A stretch of DNA of 64,000 nt from CAZXEU01 sp965207385. Its GTDB lineage: Bacteria > Bacteroidota > Rhodothermia > Rhodothermales > Bin80. The stretch is taken from positions 29,885 through 93,884 of the forward strand of contig CBDBLZ010000011.1 of the NCBI GenBank assembly GCA_965207385.1, read 5' to 3'. How positions within the stretch are numbered: the first letter of the stretch is position 1; the number at the start of each line of letters is the position of its first letter. The position numbers and the translations under genes were made by a program. The notes under the pieces were generated by a model that was given only the letters and a program-made list of their open reading frames with translations, ran no database searches and was not told the origin of the DNA. This document shows, in pieces, positions 35,097-44,029 of this stretch.

Positions 35097-35408
35097 TCAG
35101 TGACCACTAACGGCGTGCGGAACGTAAGGGCCCTCCAGGTCGGCCACGTCCTCTTCCGACAGCTCGAGGTCCAGGGCCTGGACGGCGGCATCAAGGTGCG
35201 CAAGCTTCGAGGTGCCGATGATGGGCGCCGTGACGCCCGGGCGTGACAGCAACCAGGACAGGGCAACGGTAGCGGGAGCGGTGCCCCGCCGCGTGGCTAC
35301 CCGCGCTACTGCGTGCGAAACCTCGGCATCTGCAGGATGGGTATAGCGCCTGTGCATCAGCTTGTCGCTTTCGGCGCGGACGGTGGCAGGCGGATCCTGC
35401 AGGGACTC
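35097..35408 (-). repeat. 312-bp direct repeat copy (aldo/keto reductase 3' end), matching 29872-30183
   Basis: The last 104 codons of the aldo/keto reductase are repeated, same orientation and no gaps, at 29872-30183. The two copies bracket the subtilase-LRR gene. Differences are scattered point changes, so the duplication is not very recent. Confidence 0.85.
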
Positions 35409-36074
35409 GGCCCTGGCGAGAAGACCGCGAGCTAGCGGCGACCACGGGATTACGCCAAGGCCTTCCTTCACGCAAAGCGGGATCATTTCGCGCTCTTCCT
35501 CGCGATAAAGCAGGTTGTAATGATTCTGCATGGAGACAAAGCGGGCCCAGCCGTTGCGCTCGCTTGCGCTGAGCATGCGGGCGAGCTGCCAGGCGTACAT
35601 GGAGCTGGCGCCGAGGTAGCGAACCTTGCCTTGCCTAACCAGCTGGTCCAGCGCCTCAAGGGTTTCTTCGATCGGCACAGCCGGGTCGTAGCGGTGGATC
35701 TGGTAGAGATCGATGGCTTCTACGTCCAGCCGGCGCAGGCTGGCCTCGCAGGCCTGAACAATGTGCTTCCGGGACAATCCCCCCATGTTCTGCGCCTTTG
35801 CCATGGGAAAGAACACCTTTGAGGCCAGCACGATCTCGTCCATTCGTGCGTACTTCTTGAGCGCGCGGCCGGTGATTTCCTCACTCACTCCGTAGGAATA
35901 GATATCTGCCGTGTCAAAAAAGTTGATACCCAATTCCAGGGCTCGCCGAAAGAAGGGCTGCGAAGCCTCTTCATCCAGTATCCACGGCTGCCAGTCCGGG
36001 TCTCCATACGTCATGCATCCCAGACATAGTCTGGAAACGGAAAGGCCGGTGCGGCCAAGCCTGGTATACTTCAT
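35097..36074 (-). CDS. Aldo/keto reductase
   Basis: The 325-residue protein covers the whole TIM-barrel family. The catalytic tetrad is visible as Asp in FFDTADIYSYG, Tyr in the same segment, Lys in ASKVFF and His in QIHRYD. The cofactor end has VIPWSPLARGLL and PIIGTSKLAHL for NADP(H) binding. It resembles the YajO/general stress 69-type group. The substrate is not predictable. Its 3' 312 bases are duplicated 5.2 kb upstream. Confidence 0.92.
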   Translation of the reverse strand: MKYTRLGRTGLSVSRLCLGCMTYGDPDWQPWILDEEASQPFFRRALELGINFFDTADIYSYGVSEEITGRALKKYARMDEIVLASKVFFPMAKAQNMGGLSRKHIVQACEASLRRLDVEAIDLYQIHRYDPAVPIEETLEALDQLVRQGKVRYLGASSMYAWQLARMLSASERNGWARFVSMQNHYNLLYREEEREMIPLCVKEGLGVIPWSPLARGLLARAESLQDPPATVRAESDKLMHRRYTHPADAEVSHAVARVATRRGTAPATVALSWLLSRPGVTAPIIGTSKLAHLDAAVQALDLELSEEDVADLEGPYVPHAVSGH

Positions 36075-36155
36075 AGTTCAGGGAGCGTTGGTAGAAAGGC
36101 AGCAATATACGCGCATTGCCGCAGGTCCATGCAAGGATTAAGACAATCGCGCAAG

Positions 36156-36926
36156 TCAGTCAACCAGGTCGAAGGAATAGGTCAGGCTTGCGTTCCACTG
36201 GAATTCGCCTCCACCCGCTATATCTGTGCGCAGAGGGGTGTTGATCATCCAGGAAACGGAAAGCGGCAGCGAGCTGCTGGAAAGCGAGGTCCTTAGCGTG
36301 ACATAGAATCCGGTGCCGTCGTCTATCGTAAGGTGGTACACCTGCGGGTCAACCGACACGAAATACCCCGGCCGGAATTCCACGCCGGAAATGTTGGCAT
36401 TCAGCCGGATGTACTGGATGTAGTCCGGCGCGGACTCCTCAAATCCGTGTGATGCCAGAACGTAGAGGGCGACTCGTGCTCTTGGCGCAAGCCGGTAGGA
36501 GGCAAGGGTTTCGCCGGCAATGAAGCGCCGGGCTTCCATGATTTCTTTCGAGGTACCGTCTTCCTCGAACATGTAAGGCCTGAACGAAACCGCGGGATGT
36601 GCCCCGATATCCAGCCGGAATCTGCCCCGCTGCAGCAGATCATATCGCCACCAGAACAGGAACGCCCAGGGCCGCCCCTCCAGCGCGAATCTGAACTCGG
36701 GTTCGAAGCTGAGTCCGTTTTTCCCTGCAACCATCCTCAATAGCGCTGCCGGCTCGCCCAAGGTCAGATTCGGTATCGTTGAAATCCCGTTGTTGGTAAC
36801 AGTGATGGAACCGCTGAAGCTGTCAAGTGGCCGCTCGCTCTCGGCCTCCTGAGCGAATGCACAGAGCACTGCGCCCTGAAAGGCCAGGACAACCAGAGAG
36901 GATTTGACAGGAGAAGTCGTCTTCAT
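36156..36926 (-). CDS. Predicted secreted outer-membrane-like protein, function unknown
   Basis: The 256-residue protein starts with a signal peptide (SSLVVLAFQGAVLCAFAQ). It then shows alternating aromatic/polar strands (FRFALEGRPWAFLFWWRYDL, SFRPYMFEE, GFYVTLRTSL) and ends in an aromatic-containing strand (WNASLTYSFDLVD), typical of a small outer-membrane beta-barrel. No family is recognised. It is followed downstream by the aldo/keto reductase gene on the same strand, with 81 bases between them. Confidence 0.7.
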   Translation of the reverse strand: MKTTSPVKSSLVVLAFQGAVLCAFAQEAESERPLDSFSGSITVTNNGISTIPNLTLGEPAALLRMVAGKNGLSFEPEFRFALEGRPWAFLFWWRYDLLQRGRFRLDIGAHPAVSFRPYMFEEDGTSKEIMEARRFIAGETLASYRLAPRARVALYVLASHGFEESAPDYIQYIRLNANISGVEFRPGYFVSVDPQVYHLTIDDGTGFYVTLRTSLSSSSLPLSVSWMINTPLRTDIAGGGEFQWNASLTYSFDLVD

Positions 36927-37693
36927 GGACGGTAGGCAGTCTTGCCGAATAGGCCGCCCTCGGCGCGTAGCGCCAGAGCCTGCAGACCGCGCGGCGGCGC
37001 TTCACGGTGCGCTGTAAGAGCCGGACACGGGGCGCCCCGTGCATACCCGCCGGCTAGCCCTATGAATTCGGTCCTGTCCAGATTCGCGTTCTCCGCGCCG
37101 GCACCATCAATGCCGTCGCTGGCTTTGCAAGTGTTCCTCTACAAGGTAAGCGGAAGGGGGGAGCGTTGGGTAGAGGAAAATCAAGCCGGGAGGCTCGTCC
37201 ATGGTTTCGGGACACGGGAAGTCGCCGCATGCCCTTTCGGTTTCCAACCGGCGGATGCGGCGCTGCGACCGGCGGTAGCCCCTGAATACGTATGGTCCTG
37301 ACAGGCGGCATCGGCATACAGGCTGTCCACGGGGGAGATCACCGGGCTTGTTCCGACTCCGCCAATGATGGTTCAGCCGGACCCAGTAGATGTGCGCCGG
37401 GCCATCGTGCGGCAGCCGGCCCCTCAGGTCGGCTGCCGCGGCTCTTGGTCCGGCTGAAGCTACTGCTGCGAAGCAGCAAGGAACGGAAGGTCCTGTCGGG
37501 TATACGTATAGGATACCGCATGCTGCGGGGCCTCCCCGTGGTGCTTGGGTACTGGCGGACGCGAGTCAATGCACCTTGCCGGGGCGGAATGGACCTGGCA
37601 GGCATAGCCGATTTGCGATTCTCCAGGGTCTCAGGAGCACTGGAACCCGGCCCAAGGCGTGCGTTTCATGGGCGCGCGGTACCTACTCTCAGG
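36927..37693. other. Gene-free region upstream of the arsenosugar gene pair
   Basis: These 767 bases carry no frame with a motif, signal peptide or good ribosome-binding site. The frame of the next gene is open from 37292, but family similarity begins only at ATG 37694. No tRNA or clear terminator was seen. Confidence 0.5.
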
Positions 37694-38026
37694 ATGGAAA
37701 CCTACTACCACAAGGAGCACCTGCCACGCTTTGCCGAAATCGCGGAAGGCAACAAGGAGCTGGCCACTGCCTTCTTTGCCTGGTACAACCAGGTTTTCGA
37801 GGACGGCGCGCTGACCGCCCGCGAGAAGGCGCTGATCGCCCTGGCCGTTGCCCATGCCATCCAGTGTCCGTACTGCATTGACGCGTATACGCAGGCAAGT
37901 CTGGAACGCGGTTCGGATCTGGAAGAGATGACGGAGGCACTCCATGTGGCTGCGGCCATAAGGGGCGGAGCGTCCCTGGTGCATGGCGTCCAGATGCTGG
38001 ACGAGGCCAAGAAACTGAGCATGTAG
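37694..38026 (+). CDS. Carboxymuconolactone decarboxylase-like protein, arsenosugar biosynthesis-associated peroxidase-like family
   Basis: This 110-residue CMD/AhpD-fold protein begins METYYHKEHLPRFAEIAEGN. The redox motif is in HAIQCPYCIDAYTQ (CxxC followed by His/Asp-type residues), and VHGVQMLDEAKKLS ends it. This family is named for its tight association with ArsS, whose gene begins three bases downstream. Its exact role in arsenic metabolism is not settled; a peroxidase or thiol role is inferred from the CxxC. Confidence 0.85.
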   Translation: METYYHKEHLPRFAEIAEGNKELATAFFAWYNQVFEDGALTAREKALIALAVAHAIQCPYCIDAYTQASLERGSDLEEMTEALHVAAAIRGGASLVHGVQMLDEAKKLSM

Positions 38027-38029
38027 CGA

Positions 38030-39166
38030 ATGACCGGAGCCACGCTTGCGGAGCCCGCGACCCGGGAATTCATCGCTGTGGACGTCCTTGGCCCGCGTGC
38101 GACCCGATCCTTGCGCCAGAGGCGCTTGCCGCTGGCGGACCCTGAACAGCAGTTCCGCATCCTGGACGGGGCGCCGATCAAGGCAGGACCTACCGGCACC
38201 GGCATATTCTGGCGCGACCTGAAGGCCTCCGGATGGCCTGAGCTGCGGCCGAGTTCCCTGGAAGTCGTCCAGATCAATCTGGGCAAGCTCTGCAATATGA
38301 CCTGCAGGCACTGCCATGTCGATTCCGGGCCGGACAGAACGGAAGAAAACATGGACCGCGACACGGTCGATGCGTGCCTGCGCCTGATCGACAAGTCTGG
38401 AGCGCGCATTGTGGATTTGACCGGGGGAGCGCCGGAGCTTAATCCGCACTTCGAATACCTGGTCGATGCATGCGTTCAGCGCGGCCTGCACGTCATGGAC
38501 CGCTGCAACCTGACCATTCTGCTGGCGCGTCCCTACCGCCACCTTCCGCAGTGGTTTGCCGAGCGCGGTGTGGAAGTCGTGTGTTCGCTGCCGCATTACC
38601 GAAGGCTCGGTACGGATGCGCAGCGGGGAGAAGGCACTTATGACAAATCCATCCGGGCGCTTCGCCGCCTTAACGAGGCGGGCTACGGCCGGCAGGATTC
38701 GGATCTGACGCTTACCATCGTTACCAATCCCGTGGGAGCGTATCTCTCCGGCAACCAGGCATCTCTGGAGGCGCAGTGGAAGGCCGCGCTACTGCGCAAC
38801 CACGGCGTGTACTTTGATCGGCTGCTTACGCTCAACAACCTGCCCATGTCCAGGTATCTGGAGTGGCTTGTCGAAACGGGCCAGGTGGCATCCTACCTGC
38901 ACAGGTTGGTGGATGCATTCAATCCTGCCACCATCGCCGGCCTGATGTGCCGCAATGTGCTCTCCGTCTCGTGGGACGGCTACCTGTACGATTGCGACTT
39001 CAATCAGCAGCTGGACCTCACGATGGATCTCGGCGGCCGCAGGCCGCACGTCAGCGACTTCGACCTGGCGGACTGGCAGGCGCATGAAGTGCGGACGGCT
39101 CGTCACTGCTACGGCTGCACGGCGGGCGCCGGCAGCAGCTGCGGGGGTGCCATAGTAGGCGCCTAG
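38030..39166 (+). CDS. arsS: Arsenosugar biosynthesis radical SAM protein ArsS
   Basis: The 378-residue protein has the radical SAM cluster CNMTCRHC with Cys88, Cys92 and Cys95, preceded by LEVVQINLGKLC as in ArsS. DLTGGAPELNPHF is the SAM-binding GGE-like segment. The C-terminal Cys-rich part (LYDCDFNQQLDL, HCYGCTAGAGSSCGGA) is the ArsS hallmark. ArsS transfers a deoxyadenosyl group to dimethylarsinous acid in arsenosugar formation. The arsenite methylase ArsM that would supply the substrate is not in this window. The stop overlaps the convergent thioredoxin gene (CTAG, 39163-39166). Confidence 0.88.
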   Translation: MTGATLAEPATREFIAVDVLGPRATRSLRQRRLPLADPEQQFRILDGAPIKAGPTGTGIFWRDLKASGWPELRPSSLEVVQINLGKLCNMTCRHCHVDSGPDRTEENMDRDTVDACLRLIDKSGARIVDLTGGAPELNPHFEYLVDACVQRGLHVMDRCNLTILLARPYRHLPQWFAERGVEVVCSLPHYRRLGTDAQRGEGTYDKSIRALRRLNEAGYGRQDSDLTLTIVTNPVGAYLSGNQASLEAQWKAALLRNHGVYFDRLLTLNNLPMSRYLEWLVETGQVASYLHRLVDAFNPATIAGLMCRNVLSVSWDGYLYDCDFNQQLDLTMDLGGRRPHVSDFDLADWQAHEVRTARHCYGCTAGAGSSCGGAIVGA

Positions 39167-39960
39167 TACAGCCACATGTCAAAGCTGCGGCGGAGACGGG
39201 TGGCGTCATGGTCCGCACCAAGGAGGGTGAATACAGCCACTCCCGCCTTTCTTGCGGCGTCGTCGTGGTAGTACCTGCTGTTTCGAAGCACCTCGATGAG
39301 GCTTTCGATGGCGCGGACGTACTCGCTGTCAAACACGTGGCGAAGCGCCTGAACGTACGATGACTTGCCGCTGCCGTCGGGAAGGTCGGCCGGGTTCCGG
39401 GCTTCCATGTGCATTCTCGCCACAGTGCGTATTGCATCGATTATGGCCAGTTGCTCCCTGCTGTTTCCCAGGCCCTTAACAAGCGCTTCTGCCTCTTCGG
39501 GGCGCGAAAAGGCGCGTAGCCGGCCAAGACGGATTCGGGCTTTTTCGTTTTCCGGCTCCTCACGTAGCAGGGCTTCGAGCAAGCCGGCCGCCGCCTCATG
39601 CTCATGCGCGTCCCGGAGGCGGTCTGCTTCGGCAAGCCTTGCATCGGGCGGCAGGGCCTCCTCCAGCCAGCGGCGGACGGCGGCCTCCGGAAGCGCGCCG
39701 GTAAACTCATGCACAGCCTTGCCGTCCACAAACAGCTTAACGGCAGGAATTCCCCTTATGCCGAACTGCGCCGAGACGTCCGGACTCTCGTCCGTGTTGA
39801 CCTTGACCAGGTGCCACTTGCCGGCACTTTGCTCATGCAGTCGGTCCAGTATGGGGCCAAGCACCCGGCATGGACCACACCACGGCGCCCAGAAATCCAC
39901 GAGGACCGGAATCTCGGCGCTTTTCCGAATTACTTCACGCTCGAATCCGGCACTGTTCAT
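39163..39960 (-). CDS. Thioredoxin-domain TPR protein (CnoX/YbbN-like)
   Basis: With the ATG at 39958-39960 the protein has 265 residues. The thioredoxin domain carries WCGPC at residues 27-31 and GIRGIPAVKLFVDG near 75. A helical TPR-like region follows (LLEALLREEPENEKARIRLGRLRAF...). This is the CnoX layout, a chaperedoxin that works with GroEL and DnaK. The open frame extends upstream to 40395 but that part has no similarity. Divergent from the propeller lipoprotein gene. Confidence 0.87.
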   Translation of the reverse strand: MNSAGFEREVIRKSAEIPVLVDFWAPWCGPCRVLGPILDRLHEQSAGKWHLVKVNTDESPDVSAQFGIRGIPAVKLFVDGKAVHEFTGALPEAAVRRWLEEALPPDARLAEADRLRDAHEHEAAAGLLEALLREEPENEKARIRLGRLRAFSRPEEAEALVKGLGNSREQLAIIDAIRTVARMHMEARNPADLPDGSGKSSYVQALRHVFDSEYVRAIESLIEVLRNSRYYHDDAARKAGVAVFTLLGADHDATRLRRSFDMWLY

Positions 39961-40035
39961 CGCACTTGCCTGTTCTAAGGAGCTTGATTCCGTGTCGGGC
40001 AAACGCCTGGCTTTCCAAAACATTCCACGCTCTCC

Positions 40036-41163
40036 GTGAACCGATTTCAAGGTCTTTGCCTGATCGCCGCAGCATTCGCCGGCGGCTGCGCAAGTGGACC
40101 GGCCACAGACTATGACCCCGCCGCCGATTCGCTTCGCTACGCGGGCGAGGTGCACCTGCGCAACATCCGGCAGCTCACCTTTGGCGGCAACAATGCAGAG
40201 GCCTACTGGAGCTTTGACGACGCGCAGATTGTCTTTCAAAGCGACTGGACGCGGATTAACACGCAAGGCTGCGACCAGATCTATGTCATGGAGCCTGTAG
40301 CCGAACCGGAGTACAGCCTTGCCTCTACAGGCAGGGGGCGTACTACCTGTGGCTATTTTCTGCCGGAGGGTCGGGTGCTCTATGCTTCGACGCACGCAGC
40401 GCTTGAGGCGTGCCCGCCGCCGGTAGAGCGAACCGGCCGCTATGTCTGGCCCATTTACGATACGTACGATATCTATACGGCGCAGACAGACGGCTCCGGC
40501 GTAGAGCTCCTGATCGGGGGAGAGGGCTACGATGCGGAAGCCACTGTTTCCCCCGACGGCAGGTACATTGTGTTTACATCGACCAGGTCGGGCGATCTGG
40601 ACCTGTGGCGGTATGAGCGCGGTACGGGTGAGTTGCTACAGCTGACATCGGAGCTTGGCTATGACGGCGGCGCGTTCTTTTCGCGGGACTCCCGGATGAT
40701 TGTCTGGCGGGCAAGCAGGCCCACGGGTGAAGAGGCGGACATCTACCAGTCGCTCCTGGCGGAAGGCCTGGTTGAACCAAGCGACATGAACCTGTTTGTG
40801 GCCAGTATCGATGGCTCCGGTGCCCGGCAGGTAACCGATCTGTCCGGAGCCAGCTGGGCTCCGTTTTTCCATCCGGACGGCACCAGAATCATATTTGCGT
40901 CCAACCATGAGAGCGCAGGCGGCGGCGGACGGCCCGTCTTTGCTCTTTACATGGTCGGCATCGATGGTATCGGTCTTGTGAAGATCACCCATTCGAATAC
41001 ATTTGATGCCTTCCCCATGTTTTCCTTTGACGGAACACGGCTCCTGTTCTCTTCCAACCGCAATGCTGATCGCACGCCTTCAAGCGACACCAACGTATTC
41101 GTAGCGGACTGGATCGAGACACCGGAGGCCGCAGACAGCAGCTTTGTTGGGCGGCGCCCCTGA
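40036..41163 (+). CDS. Lipoprotein with PD40/TolB-like beta-propeller
   Basis: The GTG start gives 375 residues with a lipoprotein signal ending in the lipobox AFAGGC (Cys18). WD40-like PD40 repeats follow: WSFDDAQIVFQSD, VSPDGRYIVFTSTRSGDLDLW, FHPDGTRIIFASN and FSFDGTRLLFSSNRN. These form a TolB-type propeller anchored to a membrane. Ligand and partner are unknown. A methionine is absent near the N terminus, which supports GTG. Confidence 0.83.
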   Translation: MNRFQGLCLIAAAFAGGCASGPATDYDPAADSLRYAGEVHLRNIRQLTFGGNNAEAYWSFDDAQIVFQSDWTRINTQGCDQIYVMEPVAEPEYSLASTGRGRTTCGYFLPEGRVLYASTHAALEACPPPVERTGRYVWPIYDTYDIYTAQTDGSGVELLIGGEGYDAEATVSPDGRYIVFTSTRSGDLDLWRYERGTGELLQLTSELGYDGGAFFSRDSRMIVWRASRPTGEEADIYQSLLAEGLVEPSDMNLFVASIDGSGARQVTDLSGASWAPFFHPDGTRIIFASNHESAGGGGRPVFALYMVGIDGIGLVKITHSNTFDAFPMFSFDGTRLLFSSNRNADRTPSSDTNVFVADWIETPEAADSSFVGRRP

Positions 41164-41197
41164 AGTGTGGTTGCCAGCGGGTGCGGCATATTGTATA

Positions 41198-41213
41198 TTT
41201 AGCCGTGCCTAAA
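41198..41213. promoter_or_regulatory. DtxR/MntR-like inverted repeat upstream of the metal ABC operon
   Basis: TTTAG-CCGTGC-CTAAA at 41198-41213 is a perfect 5-bp palindrome of the TTAG/CTAA type used by DtxR/MntR-family metal regulators. It lies 24 bases upstream of the substrate-binding protein start, inside an AT-rich promoter-like stretch (TTGTATATTTAG). Repression by Mn(II) or Fe(II) is inferred. Confidence 0.5.
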
Positions 41214-41237
41214 CTTATTGTTTGATAAATCACAAGC

Positions 41238-42173
41238 ATGTCTGCCAAATGGTGGGCGCTATGGGTTGTGCCGGTCCTGGCCGGGTGCGCCGAGGTGCGG
41301 CAGCCGCAGTCGGAAGCCAATCTCCAGGTTGTCACCACGACCAACATTGTAGGCGATCTGGTCGAGAACATTGGAGGTGAAAGGGTCGAAATTCGGTCCC
41401 TGATGGGGCCGGGTGTAGATCCGCATCTGTTCAAGGCCAGCGCGCGCGACGTCACGCGCATGGCGTCCGCAGATGTCATCATCTATAATGGCCTGCATCT
41501 CGAAGGCAAGATGGCCGATGTCTTCGAAGAGATGCAGGAGCGCGGCATACCCACGATTGCGCTGGCCGATGCCGCCGTCCCGAGCACGCTGCTGCGCGAG
41601 TCGGAGCTGTTTCAGGGCAATTTCGATCCTCATGTGTGGTTCGACGTGGCGCTGTGGAGACGAGCTGCCCTGCAGTTGGCAGCCGAGCTGGGCCGCCTGA
41701 GTCCGGAGCACGCGAAGTACTATGACGGACGGGCCCAATCCTACGCGACGGTACTGGATTCGCTGGAAGCCCAGGTCCGCAGGCAAGTGGTACGCGTGCC
41801 CGCCGAGCGCCGCGTGATCATAACATCGCATGATGCATTCGGGTACTTCGGGCGTGCCTATGATTTCGAAGTGCGGGGACTTCAGGGCATCAGCACGGCT
41901 ACGGAAGCGGGCACGGCAGATGTGCAGGACCTTGCAAGCCTGGTGGCCGGGCGGCGCATTCCCGCCATGTTCGTGGAATCCTCCGTATCGCCCAGAGGCA
42001 TTGAAGCCGTCCGGGAGGCTGTCCGGGCAAAGGGATTCGAGGTGGCGATCGGAGGCACGCTGTACGGAGACGCCCTTGGCGTGCCTGGCCAGGAAGCCGG
42101 TACGTATGTGGAAATGGTCCGGCACAACGTGGCCACCATCGTAGATGCTCTCTCCAATGACGCCGGCCGTTGA
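41238..42173 (+). CDS. Metal (Mn/Zn) ABC transporter substrate-binding lipoprotein, TroA/ZnuA family
   Basis: The 311-residue protein starts with a lipoprotein signal ending LAGC. The family ligands are visible: His in DPHLFKAS, His in DPHVWFDV, Glu in FVESSVSP and Asp in LYGDALG. VVTTTNIVGDLVENIGGERV is the conserved N-terminal strand. There is no His-rich loop, which favours Mn/Fe-type (TroA/MntC) over ZnuA zinc binding, but this is a weak argument. It is the first gene of a four-gene importer operon. Confidence 0.9.
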   Translation: MSAKWWALWVVPVLAGCAEVRQPQSEANLQVVTTTNIVGDLVENIGGERVEIRSLMGPGVDPHLFKASARDVTRMASADVIIYNGLHLEGKMADVFEEMQERGIPTIALADAAVPSTLLRESELFQGNFDPHVWFDVALWRRAALQLAAELGRLSPEHAKYYDGRAQSYATVLDSLEAQVRRQVVRVPAERRVIITSHDAFGYFGRAYDFEVRGLQGISTATEAGTADVQDLASLVAGRRIPAMFVESSVSPRGIEAVREAVRAKGFEVAIGGTLYGDALGVPGQEAGTYVEMVRHNVATIVDALSNDAGR

Positions 42174-42885
42174 AGTACAGGACCTGACGGTGGCCTACGG
42201 GGACCGTCCTGTCCTCTGGGACATCGATCTGACCGTATCGCGCGGTTTGCTGATGGCGATCGTTGGGCCCAACGGGGCGGGCAAGACCACGCTGATCAAG
42301 GCCATGCTAGGCCTGGTTCCGACGGCCGCCGGACGGGTACTGTTCTTTGGACGTCCCTACGGCCGGAGGCAGCAACTCGTGGGCTACGTCCCGCAGCGCG
42401 GCAGTGTAGATTGGGATTTTCCCACCAACGTCATGGATGTGGCCATGATGGGTCTGTACGGCCGGGTTGGATGGATTCGCAGGCCGGGCAGAAAGGAGCG
42501 CGCGCTGGCGATGCGGGCACTCGAACAGGTCGGGATGCAGGATTTTGCTCACCGCCAGATCAGCCAGCTGTCGGGAGGACAGCGCCAAAGGGTCTTTCTC
42601 GCGCGGGCCCTTGTACAGGATGCGGACATCTACTTCATGGACGAGCCGTTTCAGGGCGTGGATGCTACCACGGAGCGTGCCATTGTCGACCTATTGAGGC
42701 AACTGCGTAGCCGGGGCAAGACGGTACTGGTCGTGCACCATGACCTTCAGACCGTGCCTGTATACTTTGACGAGGTGATGCTGCTCAATGTCCGGCGCAT
42801 CGCGAGCGGCCCGGTGGAGACCGTGTTCAAGGCGGAAAACCTGCGTCTTACGTATGGGGGTCGCGTTGCAGCCTTTGCGCCGTAG
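42157..42885 (+). CDS. Metal ABC transporter ATP-binding protein, TroB/MntB-like
   Basis: Starting at ATG 42157 (an ATG at 42145 is also possible) gives 242 residues, overlapping the preceding gene. Walker A GPNGAGKTT, signature LSGGQRQRV, Walker B DIYFMDEPF and H-loop VVHHD are complete. YVPQRGSVDWDFP is typical of manganese/zinc ABC ATPases. It powers the two permeases encoded next. Confidence 0.94.
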   Translation: MTPAVEVQDLTVAYGDRPVLWDIDLTVSRGLLMAIVGPNGAGKTTLIKAMLGLVPTAAGRVLFFGRPYGRRQQLVGYVPQRGSVDWDFPTNVMDVAMMGLYGRVGWIRRPGRKERALAMRALEQVGMQDFAHRQISQLSGGQRQRVFLARALVQDADIYFMDEPFQGVDATTERAIVDLLRQLRSRGKTVLVVHHDLQTVPVYFDEVMLLNVRRIASGPVETVFKAENLRLTYGGRVAAFAP

Positions 42886-42889
42886 GGAC

Positions 42890-44029
42890 ATGGAACTGTT
42901 CTCCCAACTGCTGAGCGACTATACGTTGCGCACGGTCGCGCTAGGATCCGCACTTCTGGGCATGGTAAGCGGCGCCCTAGGCACTTTTGCCGTGCTGCGT
43001 CGCCAGAGTCTGCTGGGGGATGCCATATCGCATGCAGCGCTTCCCGGGATCGCGCTGGCGTTCTTGCTTACCGGCACCAAGGCGCCGCTCGTTCTGCTTC
43101 TCGGGGCGGCCCTTGCCGGGTGGGCGGCCACAGCGCTCATCATGGTCGTGACGTCAGCGACGAGGACAAAGTATGACAGTGCGCTCAGCCTCATGCTGTC
43201 CGTCTTCTTCGGCGTCGGCCTCGTAGTGCTGACCGCCATTCAGAAGCTGCCGAATGCGCAGCAGGCCGGTCTGGACACCTTTCTGTTTGGACAGGCGGCA
43301 TCCATGGTAGAGCGCGACGTTGCGACGATGGCGGGTCTGGGCGCGGCTGCACTGCTGCTGACGGGCCTGCTGTGGAAGGAATTCAAGCTCCTTTCTTTCG
43401 ACAGGGAGTTTGGTCGCACGCTGGGCATGCCCATGCGCTGGCTGGACGTGGTGCTGACGTTGCTTATTGTTGTGGCCATCGTCGTCGGTCTCCAGACCGT
43501 GGGCGTGGTTCTCATGAGCGCCATGCTGATTGCCCCGGCGGCTGCGGCCCGTCAGTGGACGGATCGATTTGGACTCATGGTGCTGCTTGCCATGGCATTG
43601 GGCGCCACGGCAGGCGTAGCCGGGGCACTTGTCAGCACCAGCGCGTCGAGGCTTCCGACAGGCCCTATTATCGTGCTCTGCGCGGGCAGCGTAGTCCTGC
43701 TATCCCTCGGGTTTGCCCCGAATCGCGGCATAATCTGGCGTGCCGCGCGACGTTACCGGAGCGGGCTTCGGCTCGGCCGGGAAGCCCTGCTGTTGGATCT
43801 GTATGCGCTGGCCTCCCAGCACGCAGAGCGAAAACACCCCCACGCGGAAGCAGCGCTGGCAGCCATGCGGCCGGGGGCCGGAAGGCTCCGTGCCCGGCTA
43901 AAGCGACTGCAGGACAAGGGCTACGTGCAAAGAGTAACGCGGTCGGAGTGGATGCTGACCGACCTGGGGATCGGAGAGGCGGAGCGATTGAATCGAAGCC
44001 GGTCTGGCCAGCCGGATATGCGGCCATGA
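42890..44029 (+). CDS. Metal ABC transporter permease with C-terminal winged-helix domain (TroC-like)
   Basis: From ATG 42890 the protein has 379 residues. The first 280 form an ABC-3 permease with eight or so membrane segments, including LLGDAISHAALPGIALAF and GVVLMSAMLIAPAAAARQ. The last 95 residues are soluble and look like a winged helix of the DtxR/MarR kind (RLRARLKRLQDKGYVQRV...WMLTDLGIGEAERL). Permeases with such tails occur in Bacteroidota-type Mn importers. The start is five bases after the ATPase stop; the stop overlaps the next start (ATGA). Confidence 0.88.
   Translation: MELFSQLLSDYTLRTVALGSALLGMVSGALGTFAVLRRQSLLGDAISHAALPGIALAFLLTGTKAPLVLLLGAALAGWAATALIMVVTSATRTKYDSALSLMLSVFFGVGLVVLTAIQKLPNAQQAGLDTFLFGQAASMVERDVATMAGLGAAALLLTGLLWKEFKLLSFDREFGRTLGMPMRWLDVVLTLLIVVAIVVGLQTVGVVLMSAMLIAPAAAARQWTDRFGLMVLLAMALGATAGVAGALVSTSASRLPTGPIIVLCAGSVVLLSLGFAPNRGIIWRAARRYRSGLRLGREALLLDLYALASQHAERKHPHAEAALAAMRPGAGRLRARLKRLQDKGYVQRVTRSEWMLTDLGIGEAERLNRSRSGQPDMRP

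Noticed and set aside
37292..37693. N-terminal extension of the CMD-like protein
   Set aside because: The family begins at METYYHKEHL; the upstream part is low-complexity and unlike any domain.
39961..40395. Upstream extension of the thioredoxin/TPR gene
   Set aside because: It overlaps the divergent lipoprotein gene and lacks similarity; the thioredoxin domain starts at 39960.
43372..44025. N-terminal extension of the second permease
   Set aside because: It lies wholly within the first permease gene in another frame; permease similarity starts at 44026 with an ATGA overlap.
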